DNA from: Hydrogenophilales bacterium 12-61-10 | Lineage (GTDB): Bacteria > Pseudomonadota > Gammaproteobacteria > Burkholderiales > Thiobacillaceae | Assembly (NCBI GenBank): GCA_002279795.1 | Contig: NCCT01000058.1 | Coordinates: 1 to 39,082 of the forward strand | Direction: 5' to 3' | Length of the DNA: 39,082 nucleotides | Shown here: one piece after another, positions 32,453 through 39,082 of the stretch | Position numbering within the stretch: position 1 is the stretch's first letter | How the letters are laid out: each line of letters begins with the position of its first letter | Program-made: the position numbers and the translations under genes | Notes under the pieces: generated by a model | Seen by the model: the letters and a program-made list of their open reading frames with translations, nothing else | Databases searched by the model: none | What the model was told of the DNA's origin: nothing

Positions 32453-32965
32453 ATGTCCATGAAATCTATGCTGTTTTCGATCCTGTTGAGTGGTTTTTTA
32501 CTGCTGTCTCCGGCCCATGCCCACAACGGCGAAGATCATGGCGTCACCCCCGCGATGGTCGGCCAGTCGCTCGAGCCCCGGTTCGAAGCGCGCGGCACGC
32601 TAGCAGAAATGACCGGCATTCTCAGCGAAGGCCATTTATGGCTGTTCGTAACCCGTGTCGCCACCAGCGAGCCCTGGCCGAATCTCAAAATCGAGGTCGA
32701 AACCGCTGGCCAGACCCGGCAGGCGGTCGAGCAATCGAGCGGCGTTTATCAGCTCGATGCCGAACCCGTCGCACAGCCAGGCAGACACGCGCTCACGCTG
32801 ACGCTGCAAGGCCAGGGGCTGGAAGAACTGCTGACCGCAGAACTGATCACGCCCGCGCCCGCTACTTCTCCCGTATCCGGATACGGCTGGCTGGCCGCCG
32901 CACTCGGCGCGGTCGTTGCCCTGATTGCCGTGGCTTTGCTCTACCGCCGTTTCCGCACGCACTAA
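32453..32965 (+). CDS. His-rich exported membrane protein near RND genes
   Basis: A 170-residue protein with a signal peptide (to 'PAHA', residue 23), a mature N-terminus 'HNGEDHG' able to bind metal, a beta-rich middle ('LWLFVTRVATSEPWPNLKIEVE', 'GRHALTLTLQG') and a C-terminal membrane helix ('AAALGAVVALIAVALLY') with a basic cytoplasmic tail. It should sit in the inner membrane facing the periplasm. Similar His-rich proteins are found beside heavy-metal RND adaptors. It reads against the neighbouring genes, diverging from the adaptor (109 bases between) and converging on the ankyrin gene (three bases between stop codons). The ATG at 32453 and one at 32459 are both possible starts. Confidence 0.7.
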   Translation: MSMKSMLFSILLSGFLLLSPAHAHNGEDHGVTPAMVGQSLEPRFEARGTLAEMTGILSEGHLWLFVTRVATSEPWPNLKIEVETAGQTRQAVEQSSGVYQLDAEPVAQPGRHALTLTLQGQGLEELLTAELITPAPATSPVSGYGWLAAALGAVVALIAVALLYRRFRTH

Positions 32966-32968
32966 AGG

Positions 32969-35110
32969 TCAACGCGGCCGGGCGCTGGCCTCGAACAGGC
33001 TGACGACGGCCGCGCGGTTTTCCTGCCGCGCGTAGTCCAGCGCCATTTTTCCGCCGCGATCGCGCACATCCTGTTTTGCCCCGGCCTTGATCAAGCGTTC
33101 AACGATCTCGACGTAGCCCTGGCGCGACGCCTGGATCAGCGCGGTGCGGCCTTCGCTGTCGACGGCATTCAACGCGGCCTGCTTGCCGAGCAGCAAGGCC
33201 ACGACCTCGGTATGGCCGCGCGCCGCGGCATACAGCAAGGCCGTATTCTGGTAACGGTCCGCGCCCCGGGGCAGGGCGCCCGCATCGATCAGCAGTTGCA
33301 CGGTGGAGGCCCGGCCGAGACGCGCTGCGGACATCAGGGCGTCGGCGCCTTCGCCATCGGTGGCGCCGGTTTTTGCGCCCCCCTTCAGCAATGCTTTCAC
33401 GGCGTCGTCATGACCGCTGCGCGCAGCTGAAATCAGGGGCGTGCGGCCAAAGCTGTCAGCCGCGTCGATTGCGGCGCCGGCCTGCAGCAGCAGCGTGATC
33501 ATCTCGGCATCGCCGCGTTCTGCGGCTTCGAGCAGGGCGGTCCGGCCGGACGAGCTCGCCACATTGACGGCGGCTTTTGCGGCCAGCAGTGTTTTGACCG
33601 CTTCGACGCCGCCATTCTTGACCGCTCCCATCAGAATCGTGCTGCCGTCATTCAGACGGGCCTGGGGATTGGCGCCACGCGCCAGCAATAGCGACGCGGT
33701 CGGCACGTAGCCGCCAGCAGCCGCGCCATACAGGGGCGTGGTGCCAATGCCGTCCGCCGCATTGACCGGCGCGCCCTTGTCGAGCAAAGCCGCCACGACA
33801 TCATGCATGCCGGCCTGTGCCGCCAGCAACAGCGGCGTCACGCCGGTTTTGTCGACGCTGTCGGATTTTGAACCGGCCTGGATCAAGGCCAGGGCGGCTG
33901 CGGGATGACGATTGAAGCAGGCGAACAGCAGCGGTGTATGGCCGGCCTGGGTGGTGGCGTTGAGGTTTGCGCCGCGTTCCAGCAACAACTTGATCGCTGC
34001 GGCATGCCCACCTGTCGCCGCCAGCATCAGCGCGTCCTGCCCGCGCTTGTCGCGCGCGTCCAGCGGCACGCCGCGCTCAAGCAGCAGTCGCATGATGGCC
34101 AGGTTGCCCTTGCGCGCTGCCAGCATCAGGGGCGTATAGCCTTCCACCGAGCCGCCGACGCTGGGGTTGGCGCCGGCCTGAATCAGTTTTTCGACCAGCC
34201 TTTCCTGCCCCAGCGCGGCGGCCAGCGCCAGCGGAGTACGGCCAAAAGCGTCCAGCGCGGTCAAGTCGGGCTTCAATGCCAGCAGGGTGTCGACCACGCG
34301 GGCGTCCTTGCCCTGGATGGCCGCATGCAGCGCGGTAATGCCGCGTTTTTCCTTCAGGGCGATACTGGCCTGGTGCGCCAGCAAGACATCGACCACGTCC
34401 TTGTGCCCCTTGCCGGCGGCGAACATCAGCGCGGTGCGGCCGGTCTCGATGCCCTTGCCGAGGGTGGCATTGACCTCGGCGCCGCGTTGCAGCAACAGGC
34501 GCACCATATCCAGCTGTCCGGCTTCGGCGGCCTGCATCAAGGGCGTCGTGCCAATACGGTCGGGCGTGTTGACCCCAACGCCGGCGTCGAGCAGGCGGGC
34601 CGCAATATCGACGCGGCCCTGGCCTGCTGCGTAATACAGCGCGGTGCGGTCATACAGGTCGATGGCCTTGACGTTTGCGCCTTTCGCCAGCAGCAGGTCC
34701 AGCGTGTCGCGATCGCCCTGAAAAGCCACGAACATCAGGGGCGTGCCGCCTGCGCGGGTGGGGCCATCGACCTTTGCGCCCCGGCTCAGCAACAGCTCGG
34801 CCATTGCCTTGTTGCCGGTGCGCGCGGCAAAGCTCAGGGCAGGGCGGCCGGTCGCATCCATCGCATTCGGATTGGCGCCCTGATCCAGCGCGGCGCGCGC
34901 TTCGGCCACTTCGCCGCTTTCGGCGTGCGCGAGCAGGGTCAGGTCGAGCGGCGGAATCACAGCCACGTCGCTGACGTCTTCAGCCCGGCGCGCGCCGTCC
35001 GGTTGCTCCTCCCAGCTCATTGCAGCGAGCGGAGTGGACAGGGTTGCAAGCAGCGTCAGCAGTGTCAGCGAAGCAAAAACAGGTCGGGCAGAAGGGCGAA
35101 GGCTAGTCAT
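32969..35110 (-). CDS. Periplasmic ankyrin-repeat protein
   Basis: A 713-residue protein with a signal peptide (to about residue 30, 'STPLAA') followed by ankyrin repeats from about residue 50 almost to the end, roughly 19 in number. The pattern 'G-TPLMxAAxxGxxxxVxxLLxxGAxxxx' recurs, for example 'GTTPLMQAAEAGQLDMVRLL', 'GYTPLMLAARKGNLAIMRLL' and 'GRTALIQASRQGYVEIVERL'. Ankyrin arrays make long curved binding surfaces; a periplasmic one of this length is uncommon. In some bacteria small periplasmic ankyrin proteins (AnkB) protect catalase. It lies between the RND pump and adaptor genes on the same strand, so it is probably co-expressed with them. Partner and role are unknown. Confidence 0.9.
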   Translation of the reverse strand: MTSLRPSARPVFASLTLLTLLATLSTPLAAMSWEEQPDGARRAEDVSDVAVIPPLDLTLLAHAESGEVAEARAALDQGANPNAMDATGRPALSFAARTGNKAMAELLLSRGAKVDGPTRAGGTPLMFVAFQGDRDTLDLLLAKGANVKAIDLYDRTALYYAAGQGRVDIAARLLDAGVGVNTPDRIGTTPLMQAAEAGQLDMVRLLLQRGAEVNATLGKGIETGRTALMFAAGKGHKDVVDVLLAHQASIALKEKRGITALHAAIQGKDARVVDTLLALKPDLTALDAFGRTPLALAAALGQERLVEKLIQAGANPSVGGSVEGYTPLMLAARKGNLAIMRLLLERGVPLDARDKRGQDALMLAATGGHAAAIKLLLERGANLNATTQAGHTPLLFACFNRHPAAALALIQAGSKSDSVDKTGVTPLLLAAQAGMHDVVAALLDKGAPVNAADGIGTTPLYGAAAGGYVPTASLLLARGANPQARLNDGSTILMGAVKNGGVEAVKTLLAAKAAVNVASSSGRTALLEAAERGDAEMITLLLQAGAAIDAADSFGRTPLISAARSGHDDAVKALLKGGAKTGATDGEGADALMSAARLGRASTVQLLIDAGALPRGADRYQNTALLYAAARGHTEVVALLLGKQAALNAVDSEGRTALIQASRQGYVEIVERLIKAGAKQDVRDRGGKMALDYARQENRAAVVSLFEASARPR

Positions 35111-35158
35111 GGCGGGTTCTCAGATCGGTGGATAGAACATGTTCGGGCTTGCGCAGGC

Positions 35159-35581
35159 TCAAGGCGGGCTGGTTTTGGCTGCGGCAGGCTGGAAACGCGC
35201 GCTGTAGTCTTCGCCCGCCTTGGGCGTCACGGTCAGCACGGCCTGTGCGCTGGCGGCGACGCTGCCGCTGCCGCGCAGCGTGTTCGCGCCCGCCGGCTTG
35301 AGGACGATGCGGGTTTTTTTGCCGCCGTTCAAGGTGACCAGCTGTGCTGTCCAGCCGGCGGTGGGGATGGGTGTGTCGCCATGATCGGTGACGTAAACCA
35401 GCACGCCTTGCGGCTGCGGCATCCATTCAAGATGGTAGGGGCCGGCCATGCGTACCTGGCCGCCATGGGGCGTGCCGTGCTTGTCAAACCAGTCGTCGTT
35501 GTGTGCCTGGGCGACGCCTGCAAGCCCGAGCCACGCCATGGCGCAAAGGACCTTGAATGGTTTAAACGAAAATGATCGCAT
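35159..35581 (-). CDS. His-rich exported protein downstream of the RND pump gene
   Basis: A 140-residue protein with a signal peptide (to about 'GVAQA', residue 26) and a mature end rich in His and acidic residues: 'HNDDWFDKHGTPHGGQVRMA' and 'GPYHLEWM'. This 'HGTPHGG...GPYHLE' pattern recurs in small periplasmic proteins of metal-efflux regions and could bind Cu, Ag, Zn or Co. A beta-rich part ('VLVYVTDHGDTPIPTAGWTA', 'KTRIVLKPAG') and a Lys/Pro tail follow. The ATG at 35581 has GGAG nine bases upstream. It lies 57 bases after the pump gene and 48 before the ankyrin gene. It may hand metal to the pump; that is inference. Confidence 0.75.
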   Translation of the reverse strand: MRSFSFKPFKVLCAMAWLGLAGVAQAHNDDWFDKHGTPHGGQVRMAGPYHLEWMPQPQGVLVYVTDHGDTPIPTAGWTAQLVTLNGGKKTRIVLKPAGANTLRGSGSVAASAQAVLTVTPKAGEDYSARFQPAAAKTSPP

Positions 35582-35638
35582 TTGTCTTTCTCCAATAAAT
35601 CGACAACGGCGCGGCACGACCTGTGCCGGTATGCCGCT

Positions 35639-38600
35639 TCAAAAACGCGTTCCCTGCGCGTGATGCGCAAGCAATTTTGCCGTCGGTCCGGCACCGTAGC
35701 GGCGGAACAGCACCGGCGTCAGCAGCGTGTCCAACAGCGTCGCGCTGATCAGGCCGCCGAATATGACCACCGCCACCGGGTGCAGAATTTCCTTGCCCGG
35801 CGCCTGGCCGCCGAGCATCAGCGGAATCAGCGCCAGCGCTGCGCCCAGCGCGGTCATCAGCACCGGCGCCAGGCGCTCCAGCGAACCGCGCACGATCATC
35901 GCGTCGCCGAACGGCTCGCCCTCGTGCGCCACCAGGTTGATGTAGTGGCTGATCTTGAGGATGCCGTTGCGCACGCTGATCCCGGCCAGGGTGATGAAAC
36001 CAACCAGGCTGGCGACCGACAGCGGCAACGCGAACAGCGCCAGCGCCAGTACGCTGCCCACCAGCGCCAGCGGAATATTGAGCAGGATGATGCTCACCAG
36101 CGTCATCGAGCGGTAGCGGCTGTACAGGACGAGCACGATCAATGCCAGCGAGATGGCCGCCAGCCCGGTGATCGCCTGCATCGCCTGTTCGCGTTCCTTG
36201 AACTGGCCTTCGAGCGCGGCTTCCACGCCGCCGGGCAGGCGGGTGGCCGCCAGCTCGGCGCGCACCTGCCCGATGATGCCGGCCATGTCGCCGCCGTCGG
36301 TGTTGGCCGAAATGGCGAGCCGGCGGCGACCGTTTTCGTGGTTGATCTGGTTCAGGCCGTCGGTCTGCTCGATGCGCGCCAGCAGCTGCAAGGGCACGCG
36401 TCCGGTGGGGGTTTCGACCAGAAAATCGGCCAGCGCCGCGGGCGAACGCTGCGCCTCGTCGAGGCGAATGACGACATCGTGCTGGCGGCTGTCTTCCAGC
36501 ACGCGCGCGACGACGCGGCCATTGGTCATGATTTCCAGCGCCTGGATCACCGTTGCCGGCGTCACGCCGTATTGCCGCGCCCGGTCGTAATCGATCACCA
36601 CCTTCAACTCTGGCACGCGCACCTGCTTTTCGACCTGTACGTCGACCAGGCCGGGGATGCGCGCCAGCCGCCCGCGCAGCTCGTTGGCGATGGCGCGCAG
36701 CGCGTCGAGATCGTCGCCATACAGCTTGAGCGACAGCTGCGCGCGCACGCCGGACAGCAGATGGTCGAGCCGGTGCGAAATCGGCTGGCCGATGCTGGTC
36801 GCCGCCGGCAGCGCCGCCAGCCGTTCGCGGATAGCCTGCAGCACGGCATCGCGGTCGCGCCCGCTGGGCTTGAGGTCGACATCGAGCTCGCTGTAGTGCA
36901 CGCCTTCGGCGTGTTCGTCGAGCTCGGCGCGGCCGGTGCGGCGGCCGACGCTCACCACCTCGGGCACGTCGAGCAGCAGCTTTTCGGCCAGCTGCCCCAT
37001 CTTGTTGGAGGCTTCGAGCGAGGTGCCCGGCTGCATGATGACGTTCACCGTCAGCGTGCCTTCGTTGAACGCCGGCAGAAAGATGCGCGGAAAAAAAGGC
37101 ACGGCGGCCAATGCGACCACGACGGCAAGCAGCGCCGCCGCCATCAGTGTACGTTGATGTGCAAACGACCAGGCCAGCAGACGCGTGTCCTGCTGCTTGA
37201 GTTTGCGCAGCAGCCAGCTTTCGGCCTGCCCCCGGCGCGCGATGCCGGGCAACAGGTAGTAACTCAGCACCGGGGTCAGCGTCACCGCCACCAGCAGGCT
37301 GGCCAGAATGGCGACGATGTACGCCACCCCGAGCGAGGCGAACAGGCGGCCTTCGATTCCCGGCAGCGCAAACAGCGGCACGAACACCAGCACGATGATC
37401 AGGGTGGCGTTCATCACCCCGCTGCGCACTTCAATCGAGGCATCGCGCACCACCGCCAGCGCGTTGCGCGGCGTGAGCAGCGCGGCATTGGCGCGCAGGC
37501 GGCGATAGATGTTTTCGACGTCCACCACTGCGTCATCGACCAGTTCGCCGATCGCAATGGCGATGCCGCCCAGCGTCATGGTGTTGATCGACAGGCCGAG
37601 CCAGCGAAACACCAGAATGGTGGTGAGGATGGAAACCGGAATCGCAATCAGCGAAATCAGCGTGGTGCGCACGTTGAGCAAAAACAGGAACAGCACGATC
37701 GCAACGATGACAGCGGCATCCAGCAGCGCCTGCTGCAGATTGCCGATCGAGGTTGCGATAAAGCGCGACTGCTGGAACAGGATGTTGCTCTTGACCCCGG
37801 CCGGCATCGATTTGGCCATGTCTACGAGCGCGGCTTCCACCGCCGCGTTGAGCTTGACCGTATCGACGCCAGGCTGTTTTTGCACCGACAGGATCACCGC
37901 CGGTTGCGCCATGTAACTCGCGTCGCCACGCTTGCTGGCCGCCCCCAGGCTGACCGTGGCAACCTGGCCCAGCAGGACCGGGCGCCCCTCGTGCACCGTC
38001 ACCACCAGATTGCGCAGGTCCTCGATGCGGTTGCTCTGGCCGAGGTAGCGCACCACGTATTCCTGCGACTGCTGCACCACGAAACCGCCGCTACCATTGT
38101 CGGAATAGCCGCGCAGGCTGGACTCGATCTGAGCCAGCGTCACCCGGACCTGGTTCATCGCCACCGCATTCGGACTGACCTGGTAGCGCTGCACCTCGCC
38201 GCCGATGGGGATCACCTGCGACACCCCGGGAATCGACAGCAGGCGAGGGCGCACCGTCCAGTCGGCCAGATTGCGCAGCGCCATCGGCGCGGCCGCCGCG
38301 CCGGTGCCGGACAGCGTCACCAGCATGATCTCGCCCATGATCGAGTTGATCGGCCCGACATGCGGCACCACCAGCGGCGGCAGGCGGCCGCTGATGGTCG
38401 ATAGCCGTTCTGCCACCTGCTGGCGGTTGCGGTAGATATCGGTGCCCCAGTCGAACTCGACCGTCAGGATCGACAAGCCCAGTGCCGACACCGAGCGCAC
38501 CCGCGTCACCCCCGGCAGCCCGCTCATGACCGATTCAAGCGGAAACGTCACCAGCTGCTCGACCTGCTCCGGCGCCATGCCAGGCGCTTCCGTCATGACG

Positions 38601-38743
38601 GTCACACTGGGCTTGTTCAGGTCCGGCAACACGTCGACCGGCAGCGTGCGCACGTTGAGCGCGCCGAACACCAGCAGCACCAGCGACACCGCCAGCACGA
38701 ACAGACGGTATTTGAGGCTGGCATGAACGAGCGCATTGAACAT
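35639..38743 (-). CDS. Heavy-metal RND efflux pump (CusA/CzcA family)
   Basis: A 1034-residue RND pump with 12 membrane helices in the usual 1+5+1+5 order and two large periplasmic loops. Family marks include 'LPVDVLPDLNKPSVTVMTEA', 'GLPGVTRVRSVSALGLSILT' and the helix-4 motif 'AIGELVDDAVVDVEN'. An AIG-type helix-4 motif with two Asp puts it with CusA-like or uncharacterised HME pumps rather than CzcA, which has DFG; the metal is therefore open, with Cu/Ag one option. It drives metal from the periplasm out of the cell using protons. The frame opens at a TTG (38764), but the ATG at 38743 gives the normal N-terminus ('MFNALVHASLKYRL'). The adaptor is encoded 3.3 kb downstream, and no outer-membrane factor is in the window. 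Confidence 0.93.
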   Translation of the reverse strand: MFNALVHASLKYRLFVLAVSLVLLVFGALNVRTLPVDVLPDLNKPSVTVMTEAPGMAPEQVEQLVTFPLESVMSGLPGVTRVRSVSALGLSILTVEFDWGTDIYRNRQQVAERLSTISGRLPPLVVPHVGPINSIMGEIMLVTLSGTGAAAAPMALRNLADWTVRPRLLSIPGVSQVIPIGGEVQRYQVSPNAVAMNQVRVTLAQIESSLRGYSDNGSGGFVVQQSQEYVVRYLGQSNRIEDLRNLVVTVHEGRPVLLGQVATVSLGAASKRGDASYMAQPAVILSVQKQPGVDTVKLNAAVEAALVDMAKSMPAGVKSNILFQQSRFIATSIGNLQQALLDAAVIVAIVLFLFLLNVRTTLISLIAIPVSILTTILVFRWLGLSINTMTLGGIAIAIGELVDDAVVDVENIYRRLRANAALLTPRNALAVVRDASIEVRSGVMNATLIIVLVFVPLFALPGIEGRLFASLGVAYIVAILASLLVAVTLTPVLSYYLLPGIARRGQAESWLLRKLKQQDTRLLAWSFAHQRTLMAAALLAVVVALAAVPFFPRIFLPAFNEGTLTVNVIMQPGTSLEASNKMGQLAEKLLLDVPEVVSVGRRTGRAELDEHAEGVHYSELDVDLKPSGRDRDAVLQAIRERLAALPAATSIGQPISHRLDHLLSGVRAQLSLKLYGDDLDALRAIANELRGRLARIPGLVDVQVEKQVRVPELKVVIDYDRARQYGVTPATVIQALEIMTNGRVVARVLEDSRQHDVVIRLDEAQRSPAALADFLVETPTGRVPLQLLARIEQTDGLNQINHENGRRRLAISANTDGGDMAGIIGQVRAELAATRLPGGVEAALEGQFKEREQAMQAITGLAAISLALIVLVLYSRYRSMTLVSIILLNIPLALVGSVLALALFALPLSVASLVGFITLAGISVRNGILKISHYINLVAHEGEPFGDAMIVRGSLERLAPVLMTALGAALALIPLMLGGQAPGKEILHPVAVVIFGGLISATLLDTLLTPVLFRRYGAGPTAKLLAHHAQGTRF

Positions 38744-38871
38744 TCGTTTGGGACAATCTCTCAAAAAGGGGAAGGGCAGATGGATGCTGTTTGGCGCAGA
38801 TTAAGTTCGCGACAGCAATCTGGCGTGTATGACTGACATAGCAACAGACATGCCATGCCCCGACCTCATCT

Positions 38872-38902
38872 GGTCAAGCGCAATTGGCGGTTCAGCTTGA
38901 CC
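38872..38902. promoter_or_regulatory. 8-bp inverted repeat with -35-like arm
   Basis: GGTCAAGC (38872-38879) and GCTTGACC (38895-38902) are perfect reverse complements with 15 bases between. The right arm contains TTGACC (38897-38902), a fair -35 box for the plus strand, with GACAAT 16 bases further on as a weak -10 box. Confidence 0.4.
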
Positions 38903-38916
38903 TCAAAAACGCTAGA

Positions 38917-38964
38917 CTGACAATATGTCAGGTTGCAATGCGCGGTTATCCTGACAAACTGTCA
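38917..38964. promoter_or_regulatory. Tandem TGACA-N3-TGTCA operators
   Basis: Two copies of one dyad: CTGACA-ATA-TGTCAG (38917-38931, 15 bases) and TGACA-AAC-TGTCA (38952-38964). Their centres are 34 bases apart, close to three helical turns. The first covers the possible -10 box of the plus-strand gene, so a repressor is the simplest idea. The region also serves the divergent RND pump gene. Confidence 0.6.
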
Positions 38965-39047
38965 TTTATGGGTGCGACAAAGTGGAGGGTGTAAGAATTT
39001 TTGTGTAAACGGTCATTTGGCAGGAAACTGCCGCACCTCAAGGAGCG

Positions 39048-39082
39048 ATGATGACCGTAGCAAAGAAAGCCGTACCCAAGGA
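39048..39082 (+). CDS. Start of a Lys-rich protein, cut by the window edge
   Basis: AAGGAG lies two to three bases before ATGATG at 39048, and the visible codons read 'MMTVAKKAVPK'. Only 11 codons are in the window, so the protein cannot be identified. The basic start is seen in DNA-binding or phasin-like proteins, but this is weak evidence. It sits behind the tandem TGACA-N3-TGTCA dyads. Confidence 0.5.
   Translation, partial: MMTVAKKAVPK

Larger units (their letters stand above)
38744..39047. other. Divergent control region at the right end
   Basis: About 300 bases without a gene, between the RND pump start and a new plus-strand gene. It contains the inverted repeat and tandem dyads listed separately; otherwise nothing was recognised. 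Confidence 0.45.

Noticed and set aside
33905..35575. A 556-residue plus-strand frame opposite the ankyrin gene
   Set aside because: It mirrors the ankyrin repeats, giving false repetition, and has no signal or start site of its own.
35582..38404. A 940-residue open frame on the plus strand opposite the RND pump gene
   Set aside because: Its sequence is His/Arg/Gln-rich low-complexity, the usual look of an antisense frame in a GC-rich gene, and the pump on the other strand is certain.

Overview
The window looks like a piece of chromosome from a GC-rich, Sec-competent, motile, sulfur-oxidising betaproteobacterium, most likely a Thiobacillus-type (Thiobacillaceae) organism. The evidence is a thiosulfate dehydrogenase pair (TsdA/TsdB-like), a QmoAB-HdrCB electron-transfer operon of the kind linked to APS reductase, a periplasmic rhodanese, several c-type cytochromes, and an FlgM gene behind a near-consensus sigma-28 promoter. 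No tRNA, rRNA, CRISPR array, insertion sequence or phage gene was seen.

Layout. 1-2868 (+): the 3' part of an ABC-type substrate-binding protein, overlapping a membrane GGDEF/EAL protein. 2903-7824 (-): housekeeping and small genes (copper-chaperone-like HMA protein, flgM, serB, mfd). 7918-9020 (+): inorganic pyrophosphatase and a small metallophosphoesterase. 9063-12408 (-): a sulfur/cytochrome block with an EF-hand lipoprotein, TsdB-like and TsdA genes in one operon, then a separate exported rhodanese preceded by a small, frameshifted exported protein. 12637-18203 (+): a leader that can fold as a pseudoknot or as two competing hairpins, then qmoA-qmoB-hdrC-hdrB, a terminator, and a small protein of unknown function. 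18221-27246 (-): an eleven-gene secretion or pilus-like operon (gspG-F-E, PilM/N/O/P-like proteins, secretin, three more pseudopilins) with a candidate sigma-54 promoter. 27551-30989 (+): a YtkA/FixH-like protein, a disrupted MauG/MbnH-like di-heme gene, and an abundant-looking exported protein of unknown function. 31166-38743: a heavy-metal RND efflux region in which pump and adaptor genes are separated by a His-rich exported protein, a very long periplasmic ankyrin protein and an oppositely oriented His-rich membrane protein. 38744-39082: a regulatory region with tandem dyads and the first codons of a + strand gene.

How the genes may work together. TsdA oxidises thiosulfate to tetrathionate and passes electrons to the di-heme TsdB-like protein. 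QmoAB-HdrCB would carry electrons from cytoplasmic sulfite/APS chemistry, with soluble HdrCB in place of membrane QmoC. The secretion-like operon is divergent from the YtkA/di-heme/exported-protein cluster, so the 504-residue exported protein is a possible, untested, substrate. The RND region and the HMA chaperone suggest metal stress.

The strongest unexplained signals are the qmoA leader RNA, the dyad filling a promoter spacer upstream of the tsd operon, the tandem TGACA-N3-TGTCA dyads near the right end, the two broken genes, and the unusual RND/ankyrin gene arrangement. All family assignments were made by eye from motifs; no database search was run.
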